Assembly: GCA_028694215.1 (NCBI GenBank)
Contig: JAQUTW010000018.1
Location: 1-44,669 of the forward strand
Reading direction: 5' to 3'
Length of the DNA: 44,669 bases
Source: Paludibacteraceae bacterium
GTDB lineage: Bacteria; Bacteroidota; Bacteroidia; Bacteroidales; Paludibacteraceae
Below are positions 32,601-42,500 of the stretch, piece by piece. Positions within the stretch are counted from its first letter, which is position 1; every line of letters begins with the position of its first letter. The notes under the pieces were generated by a model. The model was not told the origin of the DNA, ran no database searches, and saw only the letters and a list, made by a program, of their open reading frames with translations. The translations under genes were made by a program, and so were the position numbers.

Positions 32601-33216
32601 GTGTTCCTGCTGTTTGAGGATTGTATTTTACTTTTACGGTCTGCGTTGCCGAACAGGTTGCGCTCAAAGCACTACCCGAAGTTATGGAAAAATAGCCCGA
32701 AGCATTGTTCTGCAATTGCACCGACGTTGCACCAACATTAGAATAGGTAATTGTCGTTTCTTTCTCCAACTCCTGCTCTACTTTCAGTGTTCCGTAGCTT
32801 AATTGGCTTGCTGATGAAGTAATAAACTTGGTGCGCGTAACTTTAATATTTGTAAAATATTTTTTACCGGTAGCACCTATTGTAGTATAAAATTTAATTT
32901 TAGTTGCATTCCTATCTAATTTGATAGGACCATAACTTTGATAACTATTTTTGGGTGGCGTTTCTGAAAACACAGCATCACTCCATGAATCATTAACATA
33001 TTGTGCCACTTTTAAATCTCCGCCCCAATATTCTATACCAACTTTAATTGGGACACATTTTGCATCAAATGTCAAGTATTCAGAATTTTCCGGTAAATAA
33101 TATTCTTTAGAACCAATTGTTGAAAAATTAGATTCTCCTTCCTCTAATACATAACACTCTCCCTGTATATTTTGCATCACGCAAAATATATAAGCTAAAA
33201 CAAACCATTTTTTCAT
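29698..33216 (-). CDS. Large secreted Ig-like surface protein with T9SS-type C-terminus
   Basis: A 1,172-residue predicted cell-surface protein. A signal peptide (1-19) precedes a beta-sandwich domain (~20-130) and an Ig-like module (~132-230, 'QTVKVKYNPQTAGTHTATLL'). Three diverged repeats each start with 'QTI(N/T)W' and end 'A..ITATQSGN....A....KTITV' (about 230-310, 312-395, 615-700). After ~780 come 'YHYLSLPFDCRVADI' and 'NAGWNFVPTGLW', a module common in Bacteroidales T9SS cargo. The final ~90 residues match a T9SS sorting domain: 'LFDATGRILKMGTADSDN', 'GVYYVRYTMADGTTEVLK', ending 'TIF'. No enzyme motif was seen; an adhesive or structural role is inferred. It lies 15 bases after the giant gene. 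Confidence 0.82.
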   Translation of the reverse strand: MKKWFVLAYIFCVMQNIQGECYVLEEGESNFSTIGSKEYYLPENSEYLTFDAKCVPIKVGIEYWGGDLKVAQYVNDSWSDAVFSETPPKNSYQSYGPIKLDRNATKIKFYTTIGATGKKYFTNIKVTRTKFITSSASQLSYGTLKVEQELEKETTITYSNVGATSVQLQNNASGYFSITSGSALSATCSATQTVKVKYNPQTAGTHTATLLVTDGTSSVSVPLSGTCIKYTQTINWHIADVVSSKTEHTDMAEASSTLSLTYTSNDTNVIKIDNGVLKAVAAGEAIITATQSGNYYWDAVTSTKTITVVDRDVQTITWNQDLYNLSDATESLTLTASVSSNLSVRYESTNNSVVSVSGNVLTVVGIGTASVIAYQDGNSQYAPANMTKMVRVRHISDACDEFALYSEETLQLMDGWSQSYSKTVTLNAPADKLTYTIKRDGWATGYVHVYEIDANGNETKKCVDYVGNSSPLDANITFENITLKLTTKKLRFEATGTLYKNLTAVYVTQASYLKSDKDAVSIDGVVAGEALSTTLSFDYSNLQDEVALSNKNSKFALSSQRFGNGCADFGTATIQLSYLSDTAAVDRDTIIVMCAGVTKMRIPVDVVCGKRSQTITWNQDLSGLIVAQKVALSASATSGLPISYQLSNPDLAVFENGALRVLAAGELTITAIQSGNNVYTAATPVQKTITLGAAVHLIVDSNMVISSDKFYTSVTIMPSNVLTVAETGKLSTAKLIIETKEDTIGELNWLGQIKAEKWMFRQTFIDESVYHYLSLPFDCRVADICVNIPAERWVYGTDWLIREYDGAIRAEKGPLKGAWTHLSPDSVLRKGVAYLIGVSEDVVLEFSAISETHKEIPVSVKSYPATLPVNAGWNFVPTGLWTSFNGNAVLSNGELLNYVYLSNDHMRTFTAYEVSEVTLAPFAGFFVQIPEDITEINFEQEVKLSAPKFLASQESGKVKITLQHTDLGSDATTLIIDDAETTDYRINHDLHKMTDSEGRRPQIYSLGADTKLAYNALPTLAAKDVMLGCTVSQNGIYTFCKTNTFGNIKSLKITDLYTGTVTDLQLQDYTVELDKGTYETRFVLSVNKNTEISTAIESTALSEIVFVRNTYGLLLSGIPDGTKYVLFDATGRILKMGTADSDNVTFYPEARGVYYVRYTMADGTTEVLKTIF

Positions 33217-33231
33217 TTTTAATTTTTGATT

Positions 33232-33521
33232 TTAATAAAGAAATTTCTCACTCTTAATAATTTTCTTGCCTTCGTAATAAAATACGCAAATGTAGATATC
33301 TCCTTTCTTCTCGAAATGGAAATGCACTCCGGCCGCTCCGGGGTCACAGATGACATCGTTAGGATCGACGAGCGGAACATCTTGTATATCAATTAAGCGT
33401 CCATTGGTATGGAAAATGGCCACCTTAACTTTATCTTTGCGCGTACTTGCTTTAAATGTACCGTTTCCGATAGGAGTCCAACAAACATCTTCTTCCGACG
33501 GTTCGGTAGTAGTACTTTCTG
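33232..33521 (-). other. C-terminal T9SS-like sorting domain of the giant protein
   Basis: After the last repeat a short Ser/Thr/Glu/Pro linker ('STTEPSEEDVCWTPIGNG') leads to a ~70-residue beta-rich end with 'AIFHTNGRLIDIQDV' and 'YICVFYYEGKKIIKSEKFLY'. This mirrors the 'xYNLxGRxV...GxYxVxV...GKxxxxKxxV' pattern of type A T9SS domains, but with an unusual insert containing 'DPNDVICDPGAAGVHFHF'. Confidence 0.6.
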
Positions 33522-36500
33522 TTGAATTTTTGAACAGAATTTTATACTCAGATACCGATTTATCTTCAGCTTCCACAAAGATGTAGGTAAATTCACCTAT
33601 CGGATTCATCGTGATATAAACTTCTTGTTTCTCATCACCTTTTTCCACAGTTATTTCCGGTATCGAATTTCCTGCGAACAACAAATATTCATATTCAAAT
33701 GTAGTTGGGCTAAATTGCTTCAACCCTACACCATCCAAGAATATCTTTTTCAATAAGCTATTATCGGAAAGCTTAATTGTCATTTCAATGACATATACAT
33801 TTACATCTCCGTTACCTGCAGTTACAGTAATCAAAATAACCATCGGGTCGGTTTGTGAAACCACCACCGTTTGAGCACTATCGCCTTCAACATACGAAAT
33901 ATTTGCCGTTGTAAGCAATTGTGTAGAATCCGTACCTACCGGATATTCAATAGAATAAACCAGTGTATCGGGGTGGAAACCTTCAATAGTTACACCATCG
34001 ACCAATAAATCCTGCAACGAATTGTTATTCGATTTCAACACACTGAAAGTCAATTCATATTCATTGGTGTTCATTTTGTCCTGTGACACTACCGTAATAG
34101 TACTTGTGCCATTCAACGTTGCTTGCTTTGTAAGATAAATGGTGTCATAATCGGCCACTTGTGCCACCCATGTAATTTCCGGTAAAACAGTTGTACCAAA
34201 AGGCAACCCAATGTTATACGAGAAATTCTCAGGCGCAAAGTCGTCGTCCGCTTTAAAGGTCTCTGCTTTCTGTGTCAATGCTACACCACCAATAAAGATA
34301 TTCTCTAATAAGGCATTATCGGAAAGCAACACTTCAAAATGCAATTTGTAAGTTTTAATAGTCATATTATCTTCAGCAACAACTTTAATAACAGTTGTAT
34401 CGGCTAATGTTGCCGCAGCTGTCAGTTCTACTTGCTGATTAGCTTCTGCTTTTTCATAAGTAATCACAGGAACTGTAACTGTACCGTATGGCAACTTTAC
34501 AAGATATTCGGAGATATCCGCATCAAAGCCGACAAGTGGAGTTCCATCTACAAGTATTTTCTCTAAATTGGCATTGTGCGATTTTTCAACTCCAAAATGA
34601 ATTGTATAAGTAGTCACACTGCCATTTTCGGCAGTAACGGTAAATACAAAATCACCATTCACACCATTAGATACAGTATCAACAACTTGGTAGATGTCGC
34701 CTGCTTCCCAAGTAATATTCGGCAAAGTAACCGTTCCGTATGGCAACAAATAATTATATGTGTAAATACTTGCATCAAAACCTTCAAGCGGCATACCTTC
34801 CAAATAAATACCTTTCAAAGTATCTACAACAGATTTTTCAACCGTGAAATTCAATGTATATACATTTTTGTGTATGCTGTCTTCGGCAGTTACCTCCAAT
34901 TTGGTTACTGCAACATACGTACTCGTCGCAATCGTATTAACAGAAACCGTTTGCCAATGATCGCCTTTATCAAAGTCAATGGTCGGCCACTGACGAGTAC
35001 CAACAGGCAACGTAATATCGTAATTGAATATTCTCGGCTCAAAATTTTCAAGTGCTTCACTATTTGTATAAATCATTTTCAATGTATCCACCTCTGAATG
35101 AAGCAATTTATTGTAAATAGTATAAGTTTTTTCATTGCCATTTTCAGCTTTTACCGTTACAACAATAGTATCATTTAAAGTTTCTATTCCCTTGTTTATA
35201 GAAACCTGTTGCAACGAATCTCCCGCAATCCAATCGATGCGTGGTAAACTGCGTGTACCGATAGCCCATTCTACATGATAAGCGAATGTTTGTCCTGCAA
35301 ATGCAGCATCTGAAGTATAAGATTCTCCCGCCAAAGCTATGGCAGCACTATTAATACGCAACATTTTCAATGTATCCACAACCGATTTATCAACACCAAA
35401 ATGAAGTTCGTAAATATTAGCGCTACCGCTTTCTGCCGTAACTGTCAGATTAAACTGCGCAGCATATTTCTCTATCGCCACAGTATCCATTTTAACTGTT
35501 TGCAGAGTATCCCCTTTGTCATAAGTAACTGTCGGCCAAACACGTGTACCTACAGGTAAATTAAAGTCATAACGCAATGTATTTCCTTTATAATTGCTTA
35601 CTGCTTCATAATTGATATAAATCATCTTCAATGTGTCAATTGTAGATTTATCAATCGTAAAATTCAGCAAATAGGTACGTTGATTACCTTTCTCTGATGT
35701 TACTTCTATAGCAATTTTTGCAGCATAGTTGGCAATGTCCATCAAGATTGTATCAAGTACAACAGTTTGCATTGGATAACCTTTATCGTACGTTATAAAT
35801 GGAATTCTACGCGTTCCAACAGGCAAGGTAATATCAAACTGTGATGCTTGTGCATCATAATTTAAAACTTCCACACCATTCAGATAAATCATCTTCAATG
35901 TATCGACATCCGATTTTTCTACATCAAACGAAAGAGAATAAGTCTGAACCGTAACACCATCTTCGGCTGTCACAACAATATAAGTTGTATCACGCAATCC
36001 GTTGTTGGTAATATTAATTGTTTGACCATCGGCTCCGCCGGCAACAGCAATGTCGGGTAACAATGTTGTACCAACAGGCAATTGTACATGGTAGAACAAG
36101 CTGTCTTGTCTGAAACCACTGAGCGAAACTCCGTCCAACAAAATATCAGCCAAATTTGCATTACTTGAAGCAGCAACAGTAAAGTTGATGACATATTTAT
36201 TAACTGTAATGCCATCTTGTGCTGTAACTATCAGTACAGCGGAATCAATGTTTGTTTGTACACTTACGGTTTGATAAACGTCACCACACGTATAAGCTAC
36301 AGTTGGAGCAATGGCATTATCCAATACTACCGCATAATTAAACGTCGTTTTTACAAAATCGGCAACAGATTGATAATTAACAGCTATATTCTCAAGATAA
36401 GCATTGGTCGATTTTATTACACTGAAATTAACGGTGTATGTTTGCTGTGTTACCATATCTTCAGCAGTTACGGTAATAGTCGTAGCTCCATTCACACCAT

Positions 36501-39500
36501 TGTCGGCAATTTCAATTGTCTGTCCATCATGACCTTTTACCGCTTCAATTACGGGAAGATTTTCTGTTCCAACAGCCAAATCAACATTATAAACATATGT
36601 ATCGGCGGCAAAACCTGAAATTGAGGTGTTACCTATCACTATATTACTCAAATTGGCATTATTCGACAATGCTTTAACATTAAACGTAACGACATAAGTC
36701 TGTTTGTTGCCGTTTTCTGCTGTTACAACCAATATCGCAGAATCTTTATTGGTCGTAATTTTAACTCCTTGTTGGAAATAATCCTCAACAGTGTAACTTA
36801 TAATCGGAATTACCGCTTTATCCAAATCAGCCACATAATGGTTGTTGTCTTTACGAAAATCAGTGATTTCCACATAATTAACTGCAATACCGGTTAAATC
36901 TGCATTGCTCGATTTCTCAGAAGTAATATTCAAGGTGTAAACCTTTTCATTTCCATTTTCTGCTGTTACCGTTATATACGATGCCTGATTAATCGGGTTC
37001 TTTTCAATAACCACAACCTGTCCGTTATCGGCTGCTTTTATCGTAATATTCGGCACAGCCGGTTCTGCTGTTTTCGGATTGACAGAAGGAATGCTTATAT
37101 TATATTCAATCGTATTGGCATCAAAATCATTATCAACAGTATAATTAACAGACGCTGTACTTATTATTTCACCATCAAGCATGATTGTTGCCAAGTCGGC
37201 ATTCGTCGATTTTATTTTCTTTAAAGCAACTGTTGTCGTTTGGTTCTTAAGACCATCTGCCGAAGTTACAGTAAATGTAAAGTATCCCAAATAATCATCT
37301 GACACAGGAGCACTCATTCTACCAACAGGAGCAGGAGAATATACGCTACCAAATGAAAAAGTAGTTGTCAGAGTTTGACCAAACTCACTCAACTTGGCTT
37401 CTATACTTACTGCCTCATTAGTATTCACAACATATTCATATACCGCAGCATTAAAATCTGCCAGCGAATCACCATCTACTAAAATCGTTCCCAAATCAAC
37501 ATTAGCAGACAAAATTTTGTTAAGTTTCAACTTATACGTGTGTGATTCCAATGTACCTGTAACATGCCATGTAATAGAGTCGTTTGTAATAATTTGTGTT
37601 ACACTATCAGTGGCCGATTCCCGTACAAAAGTGGTTTGTATAGGTTCTGTATTATCTTTGGTTTGTGTGTAGCTATACGTTTCTTTATCGAATGCCGTTA
37701 GACCAACACCATTTGCTGCAATCGCCATAAGCTGACCTGAAGTTGCAGGTGCAGCACTTTGTACGAAATGGATGGTGTAAGTTGCTTCGTCAACGTTGTT
37801 TTCGGCTACTACTTTTAGGGTAGTTGTTTCAGCATTAGTTACAATCACAGTTTGTCCATCGCTTACTTTTTCAAAGTGTACTGCAGGTAATGTACTGCCA
37901 TAAGGTAATGTTACTAAATAAGTATGTTCTGAAGCATCGAATGTAAAATCAGCAGGATTTGTATCAATCACAATAGATTGTAAGGTGACGTCCGCTGCTT
38001 TTTCTTCTACAAAATTAATGGTGTAGTTTTGGCTTGTTCCATCTTCAGCCGTTACTGTGATGGTAGCTGGCTTGACGCCGTCAGTAACAAATGAAATGGT
38101 TTGATGTTGGCTACTACGCAAGGCTGTAATGTCAGGCGTTTTTGTTGTGCCATTAGCTACTGTTACATTGTAAGTGTAAGTGGCGGCATCAAAATCGGCT
38201 AAAGCTGTACCATTTACACTCAAACCTGCTAATGCTTTATTGGTTGACAATAATCGTTGAATGTATAGATTGTAAGTAGTTGAAGTTCCATCTTCTGCCG
38301 TGGATTTCAGCTCTACGTAACGTGATTTTTTAGTAGTACCAGCACTATTTTCTACATTGTCCACGGTGATGGTATATTCTTGGTCAGCTACTTCGCCTAC
38401 AGGTGTGATTTGTGGTAAACCTTGGAAGTCCGATCCAACCGTCACAGTATTGGAAGGAACGCTGCCATCGAATCCACTTACAGCATTACCGTTAATAAGT
38501 ATTGAATTGACTTTTGAGCTATATTGAAAACGTAATTTGTCAACATACATATCAGATTCTTGTTTCATACCAGCCCAAAAGTTTACCCCAGCACTTGTAT
38601 AGCTGATATCTCCTGGATTTTCTGAGTGAGCACTGTTGACAATGATATTCATAGTTGTTGGTGCAAGAATGGCTGATTTGACATTCAAGGTCATTGTCTT
38701 GGATGTGTTGTTGAACGATGCATCTGTAAAGGTTTTATTCACTGTGGTCGTGCCATCCGATAAGGTATATGTAAATTTCATATTGTTCACATTACCTGTT
38801 TTTGATACTGGTTTGTAGTTCATCAAAACAACCTCAGGTGTGTTACGGAAAGGAATACCTCCCGATATGGACATGGTAGATCCATTACTAGCAGCTAATG
38901 TCAAATTTAAGTTTCCTAATGTCATTAAACCTGGGATACTACCATAAATAGAGTAGTGACTTGACCAAGTACGTAAACGTACGCTATTTTCTGTGCCTGA
39001 AGTTGCTTTATTAACTTCTGGCCCAGTGGTATAAGTAGCCGTTACTGAAAATTTCTCTGCTCCATCCGCTGGAACTTGCCAGCCAGTTGGTTTGGCTCCA
39101 TTGTTGTATTTAGCAGTTCCCCAGCTATCAAATTCACTATTTGGAATGACGTCATTGGAATAATAGAAGAATACATTGTAGGTGGTTGTGTATGTGTCGT
39201 TAACATCGGTTGCCGCCACTTCTACTTGTATTTGTTTCGTGTTTTCTATGGTTCTATTAGATGCATCGGCACCACTAGCAGCCACAAATTCAACTGTTGG
39301 TACATCGGTTACTGCTACTACGTAATTGGTTTTTGCAGGATTAAAACCTGCAATAGAAGTACCATTTACTTTAATATCACTAAGAACCGCAGTTGGCAAC
39401 GCCGCCACCTGAGGATTTAAAACATACACTTTATCTGCCACTCCGTCTTTATTAGCTTTTACGGTAATTGTTGTCGGAGCATAAACACCTCCGTTGTCAA

Positions 39501-42500
39501 TCAAGACTGTTTGTTCGGGGTAACTTTTTGTGTACGAAATAGCCGGTAAAATCGTCGTTCGATAAGGCAAACTGATATCAAATGTCGTTTCTGTTGTATT
39601 TTCCAGCAAATTACCAATTCCTTCTACAATTAAAACAGTCAGCACATTATCATTGGTACTTTGAGCCACTTCAAATGCTATTTTATAAATACGTTGAGCG
39701 CCATTTTCGGCAGTAACTGTCAATATTGTTGTATCACGTAAACCACCTGCAACCAATTGAACGCGTTGTTCTGTTACAATTTTGCCGTTATCTTCGCCAA
39801 GAGTCCAACTTATATTTGGTACAATTGCCGTACCATAAGGCAATGTTACCGTATATTCGGTTACGTCCGGATCAAATGGTACTTCAGCACCTTCCACCAT
39901 CAAATTACTTAACGTGGTAACTCCCGATTTCCGAACAGGGAAAGCCATGGCATAATCTGCAGTGGCAATACCATCTTCTGCCACCACATGAATGGTTGCA
40001 GTATCATTAACACCATTATAAGCAATAGTAACAATTTGTCCTTTGTTTGCCGAAACGGGATTGATAGCCGGGACTGTAGCCGTACGCCAAGCAAGCGTAT
40101 CACAATAATTAAATTTATCGGCAGCAAAGTCGGCTATGGAAACAAATTGTGAACCGTTATAGAGTTGTAAATCTTGCAACAATGCATTGTTGCTCAATGC
40201 GACATTATAAGTAACAGAATACACTTTTTGATTTCCATTTTGTGCAGTTACCAAAATTTGTGTACCATTCAAATCCATATCAATTATGGAAATCATCTGT
40301 GTCGAATCGGCTGCCACAAACCCGATATTCGGAGCAGACGCACCGGCTGGCAAATCAACAATATAATTTATTGTTGCCGCATCAAAAGTTGCCAATGGTG
40401 CATTATCCACTGTTATTGCAGCCAAATTAACATTACTCATAGGAGCAAATACAAATTCAACAGTATAAATTTGTTGAGTTCCATTTTCTGCCGTCACAAT
40501 AATCGTTGCTGTTCCGTCACGTTTCGGCGTAACGACTGTAATATTTTGTGCCGAATGATTAGCAACTGCTTCAATAGCCGGACAAACAGCTGTTCCGGTA
40601 GGCAAAGTATAAACATAATACAATGAATCGCTGCGGAAATCGGAGATAACAACTCCGTCAATCTTCAATGATTGCAATGTTGCATCTGTCGATTTGACAA
40701 CCGAAAATGCCAATTTGTACATAGAAACGGTACCATCTTCGGCTTTAACAGTAACAACCGTTGTTCCATTCACTCCGTTTGAAAATACCGCAACTGTTTG
40801 TTCTTCATCGCCTTTGGTATATGCGATAGCCGGCAATTCCGTTGTGCCATTTGGCAACTGAATAGTATATTTCAATGAATCGTTGCGGAAATTCGTCACC
40901 GTAGTACCATCTATGGTAAGATCATTCAAAAAGCTATTGTTGGAACGATTAAATGCAAATACAATTGTATAAACTGTTTCCAACCCAATTTCAGGAATGA
41001 CTGTAATATAGGCAGTTCCTTCCAGATTTGGTTTAGTTATATACACAGTTTGACCTTCTTCTGCTTTAACTACTTCTATAGTCGGACAGGCAAGTGTTCC
41101 TTTCGGCAATTCATACGTATAATTCAAAACCGTATCATTAAATCCTGATAGTGACATTCCATTAACCATAATATTGTTCACCACAGCACTTTCCGCTTTC
41201 TGAACACTGAACGCAATGCTGTAAAGTGCTTTCGCACCATCTTCTGCCACAACATGAATATACGTTGTATCATCAACATTGCCTTTAATGATATTAACCG
41301 CTTGATGAACATCACCGACTACATATCCGATATTGGGCAATGTAGCAGTGCCATTAGGTAATACATAAGTGTAATTCAATATTGTCGGATCAAATCCGGC
41401 AATAGTTGTGCCACCAACCGTCAAATCTGCTAACGCCGTATTGGATGATTGATTCAGTTTAAATTTGATGGTGTAAGTATTATTTGCTCCAAATTCCGGA
41501 GTAACCACAATCATAGCCGTACCAATTAGATTTGGTTTTATAATCACTACACTTTGACCTTCTTCTTTCTCAACCGTAATAGTCGGGCACGTTACTGCCG
41601 AAGCATCTAAAATATAAGTATAATCAAAAAGAGTTTTATCAAATCCTGCTATTGCAATACCATCAATAAGAATATTTTTCAAGAACGCATTTTCCGATTT
41701 ACGCACCGAAAACGCAATAGCATAAATTGTTTCTGAGCCATTTTCAGCAACAACACGAATAGTTGTTGTTCCATTTACGCCTCCCTTTGTGATATAAACC
41801 GTTTGATAATTATCTCCTTTTGTTACAGTTATTTCCGGCAATTCAGTTGTTCCACTTGTCAAGGTATCAACATAATTAAGAATTGTACTCTCAAAACCTT
41901 CGAGCGAAACACCATTCAGTTGAATATCAGATAATTGAGAATTATTTGATTTTTCTACCGAAAAATGAATAACGTAAGTAGAAACTGCACCTGTTTGGGC
42001 ACGTACAATAATTTTCGCATCACCATTTACGCCATTATCACTCTGACGAATAGTCTGATAAGCATCATGAGCCACACAGGTTATTGTAGGCAAAACGGTT
42101 GTTCCCCGTGGCAAGACATACGAATATTCAAGAATTTCAGGTTGAAATCCTTCGATAGTAACACCGCCAACTTGTAAATCAAGCAAAGTAGAAACACCTG
42201 CCTGAGCTACCGAGAAAGTAATACGATACGTATTTTTTTGGAGTTTATCTTCAGAAGTAACCAAAATTTCAGTTATTCCGTTCAATCCGCCTTCGGTTAC
42301 AGTTACCGTTTGATACTCGTCTCCTCTCAAATAAGTTATCGCCGGCATTGTTGTCGTGCCAATTGGTAACTCATACGTATATGTAAACTGATTGGCATCA
42401 AAATTGGCTAAAGCCATACCATCAACAAATATATTCTGCAACAAACCATTCGACGAAATTTCTACCGAAAAATGAATAGTATAATCGGCAGTTACACCCG

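Noticed and set aside
34576..35097. 173-codon plus-strand ORF within the giant gene
   Set aside because: It is antisense to recognisable cadherin-like repeats and its composition (Asn/Ile/Arg/Cys-rich) is that of a shadow frame. No start signals or family motifs were seen.
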